From contig JAOTOM010005095.1 in the NCBI GenBank assembly GCA_034440615.1, forward strand, positions 660,001 to 724,000: 64,000 nucleotides of DNA, given 5' to 3'. This DNA comes from Ashinkailepas kermadecensis (Eukaryota > Arthropoda > Thecostraca > Neolepadidae). A program made the position numbers and the translations under genes. Below the pieces are notes generated by a model, which ran no database searches, was not told the origin of the DNA, and saw only the letters and a list, made by a program, of their open reading frames with translations. Of this stretch, positions 11,420 to 57,480 are shown one piece after another (within the stretch, counting starts at the first letter, position 1; each line of letters opens with the position of its first letter).

Positions 11420-12275
11420 CAGGTTCAGCCCGTGTGACTGGGTCGAGAGCCAATTCCAAGGACTTGGTCCAACCTGTGACCAGGTCGGAGTTAGTCCCTG
11501 GACCGGGCTGAGTCAGGTCTGGTCTGTAGTCAGGTCAGGGTCAGTCTGTGCACCGGGAGGGACCGGGGTGCCTGATCACGAGCCAGATCTGTCCGGTGAC
11601 CAGGTCGGGGTTAGTCCCTGGACCGGGCCGAGCCAGGTCTTACCCGTGACCTGGTCGGGGTTAGTCCCTGGACCGGGCTGAACCAAGTGTGGTCCGTGAC
11701 CAGGTCGGGGTCAGTCCCTGGACCGGGCCGAGCCAGGTCTGGCCCGTGACCAGGTCGGGGTCAGTCCCTGGACCGGGCCGAGCCAGGTCTGGTCCGTGAC
11801 CAGGTCGGGGTTAGTCCCTGGATCGGTCCGAGCCAGGTCTGGCCTGTGACCTGGTCGGGGTTAATCCCTGGACCGAGCTGAGCCAGGTTTGGCCCGTGAC
11901 CAGGTCGAGGTTGGTCCCTGGACCGGGCCGAGCCAGGTCTGGCCTGTGACCAGGTCAGAGTTAGTCTGCGCATCTGAGTGGGGCCGGGGTGCCAGCCGAG
12001 CCAGGCCTGGTCCGTTGACCAGGTCGGGGTCAGTCCCTGGACCGGGCCGAGCCAGGTCTGACCCGTGACCTGGTCGGGGTTAGTCCCTGGACCGGGCTGA
12101 ACCAAGTGTGGCCGGTGACCAGGTCGGGGTCAGTCCCTGGACCGGGCCGAGCCAGGTCTGGCCGATGACCAGGTCGGGGTCAGTCCCTGGACCGGGCCGA
12201 GCCAGGTCTGGCCGATGACCAGGTCGGGGTCAGTCCCTGGACCGGGCCGAGCCAGGTCTGGCCCGTGACCAGGTC
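11420..12275. repeat. 50-bp minisatellite
   Basis: About 16 copies of a GC-rich unit with GTGACCAGGTCGGGG and CCCTGGACCGGGCCGAGCC. It reads open over long distances on the minus strand. Copies near 12120-12260 are nearly identical, so expansion there is recent. Confidence 0.95.
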
Positions 12276-12289
12276 GTGGTCGGCTTGCC

Positions 12290-12690
12290 GGTCGGACGGC
12301 GTCGGCTCCGTACTCCGGCCGGTTGGTGCGGCCGTCCAGTGTCGGCTGGCGTCTGGTGCCAGGACAGTGTCGGCTCCGTACTCCGGCCGGTTGGTGCGGC
12401 CGTCCAGTGTCGGCTGGCGTCTGGTGCCAGGACAGTGTCGGCTCCGTACTCCGGCCGGTTGGTGCGGCCGTCCAGTGTCGGCTGGCGTCTGGTGCCAGGA
12501 CAGTGTCGGCTCCGTACTCCGGCCGGTTGGTGCGGCCGTCCAGTGTCGGCTGGCGTCTGGTGCCGGGACAGTGTCGGCTCGGTGCTCCGGCCGGTTGGTG
12601 CGGCCGTCCAGTGTCGGCTGGCGCCTGGTGCCGGGACAGTGTCGGCTCGGTGCTCCGGCCGGTTGGTGCGGCCGTTCAGTGTCAGCTCCG
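12290..12690. repeat. 68-bp minisatellite just upstream of the CAP start codon
   Basis: Five to six copies of a 68-bp unit with CCGGCCGGTTGGTGCGGCCG. The last copy ends about 30 bp before the ATG at 12721, so the array takes the place where the 5' UTR or core promoter should be. No TATA box is visible. It is open in all + frames, but this is repeat coding only. Confidence 0.95.
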
Positions 12691-12720
12691 TCTCCACACA
12701 CTGGGTCGTGTCGTGGCGCC

Positions 12721-46196
<33,476 letters not shown>

Positions 46197-46204
46197 GTCG
46201 TCAA

Positions 46205-46440
46205 CAGCTGAGAGGTGCCGTCTACCGCCGGCCGGCACAGTCTACCGCCGGCCGGCACAGTCTACCACCTGCCGGCACAGTCTGCCACCTGGCAGCAGTC
46301 TCCTACCTGTTGGCAGTGTATCACCGAGCGGCGTAGTCTCCCACCTGGTGGCGCAATATACCACCGAGCGGCACAGTCTACCACCGAGAAGTACGGTCTA
46401 CCACCGACCAGCAATCTCCCACCGAGCGGCAGGGTGCATA
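46205..46440. repeat. ~20-bp tandem repeat after the CAP stop codon
   Basis: About 11 diverged copies of GCCGGCACAGTCTACCACC, starting about 20 bp past the TGA, so they would lie in the 3' UTR. Confidence 0.88.
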
Positions 46441-46984
46441 GCTAGGCAGCCACAGCTATACAAGAGCCAGATACAAGTGGCATAAAAACGATCCAACTGA
46501 GCAGCAGTCTGCAGCTGAGCTATGCATCTACAGCTGAAGAGTGTCTACATCTGGGCTAATGCCTGCAACCGGCAGTCCTCACCTGACTTGACCTGACCTG
46601 ACCTGAGGACTAACCAATTCTAAACCACTTTGACGCATTAATTAGCTTATTACTGACCACAGTACAGCGGGATCCACTGTCCCATTGTACCTTGCCACGG
46701 AGTTAGACAGAGTCGTCACTCGGGGATCGCGCCACCGTGAGTCAAAGCGGTCCGTCACGTCTAATTGCCGTGGCCAGACGCAATGTACAGGCTGAGTGGT
46801 AAGTGGCAAGTGGCAGGCGACGACAGAGCTCAGCATGTTGATCAACACATATTTCGGTTCGTTTATTTTGGGCCTGGATCCGACAACTTGCTTGAAGTGG
46901 GACAAATTGCGGGAAGTGAGTCAGCTTCTTGGTTTTGATGTGTTAACGACGTCAAGTGTTGAGCGGGACTGATCTATTTTCATC
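46441..46984. other. Unassigned 3' flank of the CAP gene
   Basis: Contains a short (CTGAC)n run near 46588. No clear AATAAA was seen, so the poly(A) site is not placed. Confidence 0.4.
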
Positions 46985-47715
46985 GACAGCGTCTCATAAC
47001 CTCCACAGTTCATTACCTCCACAAAATCAAAATACCCAAAGTGGTCATAACCTCCACAAGTCATATCCTTCACAGCTCACAACCTCCACAACACCGAAGC
47101 GGTCATACCCTCCACAGGTCACAACCTTCACAAGTACGAAGTGGTCATAACCTCCACATCTCACAACATCCACATATTCAACAACTCCATAATTTCCTAG
47201 AAACATCACTTCGGCTAGCTATCGCTAGATAGGAACACGATTTAGGTATTATCGCAACGAATATGCAATGAATGTCATGATATTGAACGTTGAAGTATAG
47301 TAACTTAACCTAACCTAACATAATACACAGACCGTGCTGCTATCAAGCGATAGCGAGCTGAAGTGATACTTCTAGGGAATTATGGAGTTCTTGAATCTGT
47401 GGAGGTTGTGAGCTGTGGAGGCTATGACCGCTTCGGAGTTGTGGAGGTTGTGACCTGTGGAGGCTATGACAGCTTCAGAGTTATGGAGGTTGTGATCTGC
47501 GGAGGTTATGGCCGCTTCGGAGTTGTGAGCTGTGGATGCTATGACTGATTCGTAGTTGTGGAGGTTATGGCCTATGGAGGATATGACCGATTCTGAGTTG
47601 CGGGGGTTGTGAATTGTGGAGGTTATGACATGTGGAGGTTACGATCGCTTCGGGTATGTTGAATTTGTGGAGGTTATGAACTGTGGAGGTTAGGACCTGT
47701 GGAGGTTATGATACA
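46985..47715. repeat. Palindromic minisatellite (inverted arrays)
   Basis: The left arm (46985 to about 47190) repeats CATAACCTCCACA with CGAAGCGGT spacers. The right arm (about 47390-47715) repeats the complement, TGTGGAGGTTATG with CCGCTTCGG. The sequences next to the centre also pair: CTTCGGCTAGCTATCGCTAG on the left against GATAGCGAGCTGAAG on the right. The unpaired centre is about 47230-47340. Confidence 0.85.
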
Positions 47716-48200
47716 CCTCATTTTCATCGGATTATATACAATCAGTGAATTATTGTCCACCTTCATGGAGAGCATGACATAGTTACGTTTTCATCAACCT
47801 TTGCATAGGTACTAACTAGCCATGTAGCAAGGACATATTTACTCTCGCCAGACAAAGTAGATAGGTATATCCACTATCACCAGCTGGACGAGAACACCAC
47901 CACTGCCGCTATACTGAGTAACTAGGACATATCTACTGCCAATAGGCTTAGAAACGAAGGCATCTACTGCCAGTGGATCGCGTGAAGAGAACACACCACC
48001 CCTAGATTAAGTCGACTGACACATTACTGCCAATAGAAGAAAGTAACAATGGCGCGTATACTGCCACTATAATAATTAATGATACATCTACTGCCACCAC
48101 ACTAAGTAAAAATGGTATATCTACTACCACTAGACTCTAAGTAGGAATGACACATCTACTGCCACTAAGAGATGGAACGCATTTACTGCCATTATGAAGT
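47716..48200. repeat. Diverged ~35-bp repeat
   Basis: About ten loose copies of ACACATCTACTGCCACTA, mainly from 47880. No coding. Confidence 0.7.
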
Positions 48201-48426
48201 AGTGGAGAACACATTAAATGCCAGAATGCTTCGAAACACCAAATGTATGTACTGCTAATACAATACGCAATATTAATACATGGGCTGCCGAGCTGTGAGA
48301 CTGCGCTGGTCGCAATCGTCTCAAACTGGTGGTATGGTGCCCTTGCCGGGTACTATCGCCCTTCTCATCGTCTCAAACACGTCTCCAGAGCTCACACCCC
48401 CACAATGGGCGATACATGTGCCAGTG

Positions 48427-48607
48427 ACGCAGACAGACAGTCGCCGGCGGTGACTACAGACAGACGGACAGCTGGCGTAGGCATCTAATGACAGACAGTC
48501 GCCGGCGGTGACCATAGACAGACGGACAGTTGTCGTAGACATCTAATGACAGACAGTCGCCGGCGGTGACCACAGACAGACGGATAGTTGTCGCAGACGC
48601 CTAGTGA
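48427..48607. repeat. 59-bp tandem repeat
   Basis: Three copies of a unit with GACAGACAGTCGCCGGCGGT and AGACAGACGGACAG. Confidence 0.92.
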
Positions 48608-48724
48608 CAGTCCGACGTCTGTTGTTGACCGCTGGCCCTGGCACATCCTACAGCCCGCTGCCGCCCCGACTCCACCCAAACACGTCACACTCGGACACCC
48701 TTGTTGCCCCTGCTCTGACGAGAC

Positions 48725-49080
48725 GCGCCGCGCCGTCGCCCGCTGCCGCCCGCTGTCGCCCGCTGCCGCCCGCTGTCGCCCGCTGCCGCCCGCTGTCGCC
48801 CGCTGTCGCCCGCTGCCGCCCGCTGCCGCCCGCTGCCGCCCGCTGCCGCCCGCTGTCGCCCGCTGTCGCCCGCTATCGCCCGCTGTAGCCCGCTGTCGCC
48901 CACTGCCGTCCGCTGTCCCCCTGCCGCTGCCGCTGCCGCCCGTTGCCGCCCGCTGCCGCCCTGCCGCCCGTGCCGCTGCCGCCCGCTGCGCCCTGTCGCC
49001 CGCGCCGCCCGCTGCCGCTCCCCGCTGCCGCCCGCTGTCGCCCGCTGTCGCCCGCCGCCGCCCGCTGTCGCTCGCTGTCG
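48725..49080. repeat. 10-bp GC repeat (CCCGCTGCCG)n
   Basis: About 35 copies of CCCGCTGYCG, open in most frames, which explains the long apparent proteins on both strands (48588-49205 +, 48685-49401 -). Confidence 0.96.
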
Positions 49081-49849
49081 CGTGTCCTGCAGCTCAGCAT
49101 CACCTGTGGCCAGCTGCGGCGGTGGCGGTCCGCTGCACCTGGTGGCCGGCCGGCACAGTCCGCCAGTGCCGCTGTGTTTATGCACGGCCGTCGTCGGCCG
49201 ATTAAGCGGCGAGGCTTTGATGCCGGCCCGTTGCTGGGCCAGCACGGGAGCGCCGCAGCGGCCAGTGCACCTGGCAGCCGGCCGGCCGGCGAGCACGCTG
49301 CCAGGTGGGCCGTCTGGCCGTCTGGCCGCACTGCGCCCAGTCCGAGTCGTTTGTTTGGTTGCCATACCGGGGAGGGGGAGGGTGGGGGTGGGGTGGAGCA
49401 CCGTGGACCGACCGCCCGGCTGCCGTTGGACATTATCAGCTTGCGATGTGATCGTTCCGCTCTGCCAGTGGCATCGGTCGACTCTGATGGCCGCCGTGGC
49501 GTCAGTCAGGAGAAGCAGTCACTCAGAGCGCTGTGAACCAGTGTAGCCAAGTCCGACAGTCCACCGACGCGGATTTGGCCGCCTCGCGCACGTTGGTACG
49601 ACTGTGTATGCCCCCGGCCCGCCCGGTGATGGGACCGTCCTTCATGCACCGTGAAATCCAGCCCGTGTGGAGCTCCACTGATTGCTACACTTGTCACTGT
49701 AATACTATGTATGCTACACTTGTCACTGTAGTACTATGATGCTACACTTTCCCAGGCCAAGCTGCTTGGTCTGGCGAGCTAAAGTTTGTTTGGAATGCGA
49801 ATGCATTAAATACTCTACTCTCGTATGTTCGTGTACTATGGTGTATGGA
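49081..49849. other. GC-rich unassigned stretch
   Basis: Long frames on both strands reflect high GC. No domain or splice structure recognised. Confidence 0.4.
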
Positions 49850-50115
49850 TGTGAGTTCCAGCTATGAATGATGCGATGCGTTTTAAGTGTGAGAGAGGCC
49901 AGCTATATGAATGGTGTAGTGTTTATAAGTAAGTGAGGCCTGTTATGAATGGTGTGAGGTGTTTGTAAGTGCGTGAGGCCCAGCTATAACGAAGTACTAA
50001 GTGTCTATAAGTGTGGTAGGCCAAGCTATGAATGGTACGCAGTGTCTATAAGTGTGTGAGGTCCAGCTACGAATGGTGTCAGGCGTTGACAAGTGTGTGA
50101 TGTCCAGCTACGAAG
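49850..50115. repeat. ~45-bp tandem repeat
   Basis: About six diverged copies of CAGCTATGAATGGTGTGAGG plus TGTTTATAAGTGTGTGAGGTC. Confidence 0.8.
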
Positions 50116-50535
50116 GAGCGCGACACGTGTGGAGTGCTATACTCTGTGTCAGCCGGCTCGGAATGCTGTACTTTAGCATTTGTATTAGATGCATATATTG
50201 ATCTTCAGTGCTACTGATATATTACCCTTGTTCATGTGCATTTTTCGCAACGCCAAGTACAGAGCCAATTGCATTAGGTACCGTATTGCAGCAACGACGT
50301 GTCTTGAGCAGCATTGGCACGCGATCCCGGCGTGAAAGCATCAAGTGCTGCAAGGTGTAACGATACATGCCGTGTCTGTGAGGTAGGATGCGCTTCGTGC
50401 CACGCCGACAGGTGGTGCAGAGTGCCGCGCTGATGCACAGCTCACCGCTGTGCGGTACATCATGACCAGCCTGATCGTGGCCGAGGCCCGACGCGATGGC
50501 TCCGCTGTGTCCGGGGCCTCTTCCGGGCACCAGGT
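50116..50535. other. Unassigned intergenic sequence
   Basis: No gene recognised. Confidence 0.4.
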
Positions 50536-51390
50536 CTGGAACACCAGTTTCCGGCCGGGTACCAGTCCCCTGGTCTGAAGTATCAGGCGCCCGGGTCAAG
50601 AGTCCCAGTCTCTGGTCTGGACTCCCAGTCTCTAGTCTGGATTCTCAGTCTCTGGTCTGGAGTCCCAGTCTCTGGTCTGGACTCCCAGTCTCTGGTCTGG
50701 ACTCCCAGTCTCTGACTGGACATCAGTTCCTGGTCTGGAGCCTCTGTCTCCGGCCGGGTACCAGTCCCTGGTCTGGAGCCCCAGTCTCTGATCTGGAGTA
50801 CCAGACCATGGTTTGGGGTACAAAACCCTGGTCTGGAGACTCAATATCTGGTCTGGAGTACGATACCATGGTCTGGGGTACAAGACCCTGGTCTGAAATA
50901 CCAGACCCTGGTCTGGAATAACAGACCATGGTTTGGAGTAACAGACCCTGGTCTGGAGTCCCAGTCTTTGGTCTGGAGTCACAGTCTCTGGCCGGGCATC
51001 AGTCCCTGGTCTGGAGTCCCGGTCTCTGGTCTGGAATAACAGACCATGGTTTGGAGTAACAGACCCTGGTCTGGAGTCCCAGTCTTTGGTCTGGAGTCAC
51101 AGTCTCTGGCCTGGAGTACCAGTCCCTGATCTGTATTCCAGGGTCTGGAGTACCAGACCCTGGTCTGGATTCCCAGTCTCTGGTCTGGAGTACCAGACCC
51201 TGGTCTGGAATCACAGTCCCTGGTCTGGAACACCAGTCTCTGGTCTAGAGTCACAGCCTCTGGCCGGGCACCAGTTCTTGGTCTGGAACACCAGTCTCTG
51301 GTCTGGAGTCCCAGTCTCTTCCCGGGTACCAGTCCCTGACCTGAAGCCCCAGCATCTGACCAGGGCCTCAGTCTCCAGCCAGGAGCCATG
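50536..51390. repeat. 20-bp minisatellite, about 40 copies
   Basis: The unit is CCAGTCTCTGGTCTGGAGTC with many variants (CCAGACCCTGGTCTGGAGTA). Some longer blocks are duplicated: 50925-50990 resembles 51040-51105. Confidence 0.95.
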
Positions 51391-51639
51391 TCCACAGCTG
51401 GTCGGCCCGGAGACAGCGGCCGTCTCGGCCCGCCACGTGACGCGCCGCGCCGCGCCCATCGTTTTGTACTCTTATCTCGTGCATTGGGAATACAGCCCAC
51501 GTCACTGTGCACTTTGGTTTGACATGCTGCAACGCCAGCCTGTTATTGGCCGCACCGCCCCCCCTCCACGCCCCTTCGTTATGGACAGACGGCCATGGGT
51601 GGAGGACTGAGCTGTCTGGGCGGCGGTGCGGCGGAAGGG

Positions 51640-52262
51640 GAGGGGGCTGACTGACCACCGGAACACCTGGAGAGAACACCTGGGCACGACAGGGAGCGTC
51701 GGAGCCTTACAGATGGCGGTACTCGCCTGGACACCGGGATATCTGGAGAGAACACCTGGGTACGACAGGGAGCGTCGGAGCCTTACAGATGGCGGTACTC
51801 GCCTGGACACCGGGACACCTGGAGAGAACACCTGGGTAGGACAGGGAGCGTTGGAGCCTTACAGACGGCGGTACTCGGCTGGACACCGGGACACCTGGAG
51901 AGAACACCTGGGTACGGCAGGGAGCGTCAGAGCCTTACAGATGGCGGTACTCGCTGGACACCGGGACACCTAGAGAGGACGCCTGGGTACGACAGGGAGC
52001 GTCGGAGTCTTACAGATGGTGGTACTCGCCTGGACACCGGGACACCTGGAGAGAACACCTGGGTACGGCAGGGAGCGTTGGAGCCTTACAGATGGCGGTA
52101 CTCGCCTGGACACCGGGACACCTGGAGAGAACACCTGGGTACGGCAGGGAGCGTCGGAGCCTTACAGACGGCGGTACTCGCCTGGACACCGGGATACCTG
52201 GAGAGAACACCTGGGTACGGCAGGGAGCGTCGGAGCCGTACAGACGGCGGGACTCGCTGGAG
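51640..52262. repeat. 76-bp minisatellite, about 8 copies
   Basis: The unit carries ACTCGCCTGGACACCGGGAC and CACCTGGGTACGGCAGGGAG. Highly similar copies. Confidence 0.96.
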
Positions 52263-52879
52263 AGGGGACACAAGGACTTCTGCTGATGGACATATACGAA
52301 CGTGAAGGTAGGACACAGGGATCGATTGGATGCAATGACACGTGGGTGCATGGTGGTCTACGAGAAGGACAGATGCCGCAGGTGTGAACAATGTCCAGTG
52401 TGCCACTAACGACTCTGAGATGGTTCTATCCGTGACTCTGAAACGGGATGAAAATAATAGGTTTTCATTAGCTGTGCGAAGTGGAAAAGAGTGCAACAGG
52501 ACCTCTAAAATTGTCATAAACTATTCACAATGTGATTTTCTTAAAGCTTCAGAAAAATCATAGGATACTCATCACGGTATTATTTGTTGTGTTTTGGGGT
52601 AGGTGTACCACATACCATACGCTAGATAGTCACACTATCTGGCATTGTATCGTGATGCGTGGGTGGTTTACTGTCCATAATAGTGAGCATGTGCATGGTA
52701 GTCCTGAAGCTACAAACACAACACCGTGTCAAGCACGAAATCCAGATCTCCTAAGCAAACATCTATAAGCAGGATGCTAAATTTTGGTTGGGAAGGATGT
52801 CGTTTGAGTATTCGGCAAGTGGTATATTCCAGCCATTCCAACGAAAAAAAATCACTGCTCTGAGACAGGCCCACATGAC
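52263..52879. other. Unassigned intergenic sequence
   Basis: No gene recognised. Confidence 0.4.
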
Positions 52880-53175
52880 ACTGCTATCCTCCTTCCTTTG
52901 ATCCTGAGACAGTCCTCGTGACCTTATAACTACTCTCCTCGTATCTCCAAGACAGCCCCTCATGACCACCGACAGTCTTCCCGTGACATTTGAAACTAGA
53001 CAGTCCTCATGACCCTGAAACTGCCCTCCCAGTATCTCCAAGACAGCCACTCACGACCCCAGACACTAGACAGTTCTGGTGACCCTGTAACCTGCCCTCC
53101 CCGTAACTTCAAGACAGCCCCTCATGGCCCAGACAGTCTTCCCTTGACCCCAGCCACTAGACAGTCCCGGTGACC
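52880..53175. repeat. ~80-bp diverged tandem repeat
   Basis: Three to four copies with TAGACAGTCCTCGTGACCCT and CCAAGACAGCCCCTCATGACC-type segments. Confidence 0.8.
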
Positions 53176-53274
53176 CAGAGAGCCCGAGATGGCTCTTCGC
53201 GCGTTGTGAGCGGTAGCGGACAGGTGGCGAGCTAGACACGTGCTTCTGGGTACGGCGGTGCCCGTCTGGCGTGC

Positions 53275-53412
53275 CGGCCTCGTTTTGGTGGAACTGGGCC
53301 GACTCAGCGGCTCATGGGACGGCCCGACACAGCCGACAACAGCCGCTCATGACCGGCGGTTGGCGGAACTGGGCCGACTCACACAGCCGGCTCATGGGAC
53401 GGCCCGACACAT
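53275..53412. repeat. Short tandem duplication
   Basis: Two copies of GGAACTGGGCCGACTCA...CGGCTCATGGGACGGCCCG. Confidence 0.8.
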
Positions 53413-53946
53413 CTCGCCGCGGCATGATTTGCTCTTAGAGAGCTGATCTGCATAATACTACCACAGCTTAATGACATATCAATTGTGAATGCTTGTATCC
53501 TCTTCACTTCGATTCCATGTAGAAGCTTATGCCATAAATATTATTGCTCCAATGCATTTCCAGGGAGATATGACACAGGCACCCGTTGGCAGTCTTTGGA
53601 ACGACTGAACAATAATTACGCTAAGAGTTTATGATCGCTTCGTTGTGTAAGGCACGTCGCTCCAAAAGGATTGCAAAACGACGATTGGGAAATGAACTGT
53701 GCTCCTTGTCAATGCTATGGATCGATAATTAAATTGCAAGGGAAGCTTCAATTCCGAAGCTCATATGGTAACATTTTGAACGTTTTATGACGTATTGATA
53801 ATACCATAAATACCAGGATAGCACCACCATTGACACTCGATGAACAACTTAAAAAGATTCGATAATAAAACGACTATGGAGCTATCGTGCTGGAAGCACA
53901 CCTTCGGGCGCCATACCGTTTCTGGCACAGAAGTTACATCTTATAT
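53413..53946. other. Unassigned intergenic sequence
   Basis: Nothing recognised. Confidence 0.4.
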
Positions 53947-53957
53947 ATATATACATA

Positions 53958-54031
<74 letters not shown>

Positions 54032-54070
54032 GTGTGTGTGTGTGTGTCTTATATAACTTATATATAATAG
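53947..54070. repeat. (TA)n(TG)n microsatellite
   Basis: About 80 bp TA followed by a short TG run. Confidence 0.96.
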
Positions 54071-54499
54071 ATCAGGTAACTTCGACTGCCTTAGCTTGGT
54101 AACCCACGTCCCAAACACGTTTTTACTTCCAGGAGTCGGAGCGCACTCAGCTGGCCTGCAGAGGTGGGGCGGGGGTATGGGGCGGGGTACCGACGCTATT
54201 TGAATGGCAATGCTGCTCTCAAAAATGACACAAGTAGCCGACAAAAGTCGATTTGTCAGGGTTGAAGGAAGTGACGAGCTGGACTTCTCAAACAGCCAGC
54301 AAATCAGATGTCCATCGGGTATAACCAGGAGACGATCCAATTCAGATTAATTAAGGAAGGAAACATTCACACGGCGGTGGCATGGAGGCGCCCTGGCACA
54401 ATGGGCGTCCCGGGCGACACTGGAAGCCGGGCGACTGAGACAGACACTGGTGGCGAATGCGGTGGGGGCAGGCGGACAATGATTGGCCGGACACCAGGC
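54071..54499. other. Unassigned intergenic sequence
   Basis: Nothing recognised. Confidence 0.4.
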
Positions 54500-54958
54500 C
54501 ACCGTGAGGACATCATGAAATTCAGAGAACTCCATGCAACTGACAGGATATCATGCAACTCAGACTACATGGAGCTGAGAGGACATTGTGCATTCGTCAG
54601 GAAACCGTAGAATCTTGAGGACACCGTGCAACAGTGAGAACGTCGTACAACTGAGATAACCACATGCAATAGTGAGGACATCGTACAACTGAGAGAACCA
54701 CATGCAATAATGAGGACATCGTGCAACTGAGGGGACCACGTGTAATATGAAAAACACCATGCAACTGAGAGGACACCGTGCAATAGTGAGGACACAGTGC
54801 AACTGAGAGGACCACGTGTAATAGGATGAACACCGTGCAACTGAGAGGACACCGTGCAATAGTGAGGATATCGTGGAACTGAGAGGACACCGCGCAACTG
54901 AGAGGACACTGTGCAATAGGGAGAACACCATGCAACTGAGGGGACACCGCACAATTAA
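54500..54958. repeat. ~19-bp minisatellite
   Basis: About 24 copies of GAGAGGACACCGTGCAACT alternating with AATAGTGAGGACA variants, giving a higher-order period near 37 bp. Confidence 0.92.
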
Positions 54959-55189
54959 GTGATCAATCCATTCTGAGAGGTTTGACCACCGACAGATCGT
55001 GCTACCAATACCGAGATGGGACCATGAGACACAGGTACAACCGACAAGTCAGTGGGGGGCCGCAGCTACCGCCTACGAAGAGCCATCACAGATAGTCATT
55101 GGGCAACCGACAAGCCAGTCTTGACGGGTGCCTGCTAGCCGGTCAGACAGCCTAGCACACCATTGGAGGAACACACAGTCAGGCGCCAG

Positions 55190-55492
55190 CAACCATACTG
55201 TCGTCAGGCCTGACTGGAGACAGGTGCGGCTCGCTCTGGGGACAACCACTGCACAGGTGGCTGAGGGGCTGGTAGTGAGTGCTGGCATCAGACTGGGGAT
55301 GCTGTCGTCAGGCCTGACTGGAGACAGGTGCGGCTCGCTCTGGGGACAACCACTGCACAGGTGGCTGAGGGGGGGGGGGGTGGTAGTGAGTGCTGGCACC
55401 AGACTGGGGATGCTGTCGTCAGGCCTGACTGGAGACAGGTGCGGCTCGCTCTGGGGACAACCACTGCACAGGTGGCTGAGGGGCTGGTAGTG
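55190..55492. repeat. ~105-bp minisatellite, first locus
   Basis: Three copies with CTGTCGTCAGGCCTGACTGG and GGGGACAACCACTGCACAGG. The same unit forms a second array at 59010-59705. Confidence 0.95.
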
Positions 55493-55679
55493 TAAGAAAG
55501 CTTACATTTTTTCGGCATGCAATTTTCAATATTTTCATACCCGGCCAGGCGGCAAGACGCCCGGTCAGATCGCAGCCACCAGCTGTCCCTTCTCACTGCG
55601 TGTTTTTGTTATCCGCCCGACTGGACCCGACCAGCGCCCTGGGATAAGGGGCGGGAGAAAAAACTCTGGAAAAAATAAG

Positions 55680-55920
55680 CGCCAACCCCCAAAAAACCCC
55701 CCTTTCTCCCCCCCCCCCCCCCCCCCCCCACACAAAAAAAATATTTTCACAAAAAACCCCTCCCCCCAAACAAAAGAAAAAGGGCCCCCCCCCGCCCCCC
55801 CCGGGGAATATTCTACCCCCCCAGACCCCCCCCCACCCCCCCCCCCGCCCCCCCCCCCCCCCCCCCACCCGAAAAAAAAAAAAAAAAAAAAAACCACCAA
55901 AAAAAAAAAAAAAAAAAAAA
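55680..55920. repeat. Poly-C / poly-A low-complexity block
   Basis: Long C runs and then A runs. The G/F-rich minus-strand frames across it are artefacts. Sequence accuracy here is doubtful. Confidence 0.9.
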
Positions 55921-57480
55921 ACTGAGCCCGGGGAGGGGGAAAAAGGGGAAAAGGGGGCTGGAAGGAGATAAAACGCTCTCACTCTCTCGGGGACGCTCTC
56001 GGGCTCGAGCTCACTCTCGCTCGGAGGCACTCTCTCTGGGACGAGCTCTCTCGATCTCGCTCTCGCTCGGAGACTCTCGCACTCGGGCAGTCTCTCACTC
56101 ACGGAGCTCAGGCAGCGTGGAGACGACCGAAGAGGCCAGCCGAGCAACTAACATGTGAGTGCCATCGGTCTGCCATGCCTTCTTCCTTCTTCCAAACCGG
56201 CCTATTTTCTATCACAGCTATTTCCCCTCAACCTAATTCATTGCTGAAAGGAGCGACCCATCTTGGGGAGAGGGGGGGGGGGGCAATTAGACTATGTGAT
56301 GTGTGCGGTATGTGTGACACGGCCGGTGGCGCCGACGTCGCACGCATTGTATAAAAGGGCAGGGTATGTAGGTATGGGGAGGAAGTATGTCGAGTGCAAG
56401 AATGGAGAGGTGGGAGATGGCGAGTAGTGTGTGTGTAAGCAGTGCGTGGACGTAATGTGATGCGGTGTATATAAATGTAAATATATTAGATTATGCATAG
56501 AAATTCTGTGGTGGCATCAGCGGAGACACGGAGCAGTTGTCCAGCCTTTGACGTGCAGCATTAGCGGTGAAAGGTAATACTTGGGATACAGAAAGGGGCA
56601 TAGCTTGAAATAACGATCAGGTAGCTTGAAATAAAAATCAATAACAATAATAAAGATCAGATAACGACTGTGCACACATCGGATCCTCACATCATCTTGT
56701 GACACTGGGCTGCGTGGGTCGTGGAAATGACCATCGCTCAGCGCAATGTGCCGTACGTTGAAAACTGTACGCGCAACATCCGCCTTGCCACCGACCCCGG
56801 GCCAGAATGGATCGTGGAAATGATTATCGTTCGGTCTGACAGTAAGCACGTTGAAAACTGTGCTTGCAATATCCATGTTTTTCCCTCCTCGTCCAATGCG
56901 TTCGACCATCACATTAACCGGAGATAAAGAAGTGATATTATAGCCTATCTACCCGCCGTGGTGCAAGCTCATTCAAAAATCAAAAACTCTAGGGGCGCCA
57001 TCCAGCCGTGTGTTCAGTGGCGTAACTTTCGTGATAACCCGGATAACATTGAAGTCGGATGCCGATGGCCGAGTCAGTGACCCTCCGTAGGAAATAACGC
57101 AACTCGATGACGACAGGATACGACCCTCCCCGAACGGTAGCATAGTAAATACCTCGGCGATCAGGTGGACAGAGGGGAGAGTGTTTACATCCAGAACAGA
57201 AATGGCGTCCGTGCCGCGGGCGCTGAGGGGTGCGCGCCGCGCGTTTCGCTTTGACCGGGTGACCAACAGCCGACAAGTAGGTGTAGATAGTACCGTGTGT
57301 ACTTTGCGTGAACACAAGGGATGATGTTCACATGATGTTTGATGGTTGCCCGATATTAATTTGCCATATAAAGTACATCCACATATAAGCGAAACAGTCG
57401 ACCTGCCAGCCGTTCTCCTATGAACTGAACGTTCTCGGGTAACGGTAATGAGTGTCAAAGCCAGTTTTTAACTTGTCTAG
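55921..57480. other. Unassigned intergenic sequence
   Basis: Holds a CTCTCG-rich tract (55970-56110) ending in CAT|GTGAGTG, a TATAAAAGGGC motif at 56350, and a two-copy ~110-bp repeat (56715-56880, with CGTTGAAAACTGT). These could belong to a promoter or an LTR-like element, but no paired LTR or coding domain was found. CAGTGGCGTAAC at 57015 looks like a hAT end. Confidence 0.35.

Noticed and set aside
47296..47320. Arthropod telomeric repeat (CCTAA)n
   Set aside because: Only about two copies occur, inside the palindromic minisatellite centre, which is too few to mean a telomere relic.
48588..49433. Long frames on both strands (186-238 codons)
   Set aside because: Caused by the (CCCGCTGYCG)n repeat and high GC. 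No conserved motif.
55565..56147. Gly/Phe-rich minus-strand frame
   Set aside because: Translation of poly-C and poly-A homopolymers, probably with sequence errors.
56340..56520. Solo LTR or gene promoter around TATAAAAGGGC
   Set aside because: No second LTR, no clear TG...CA borders and no downstream coding sequence, so it was left unassigned.
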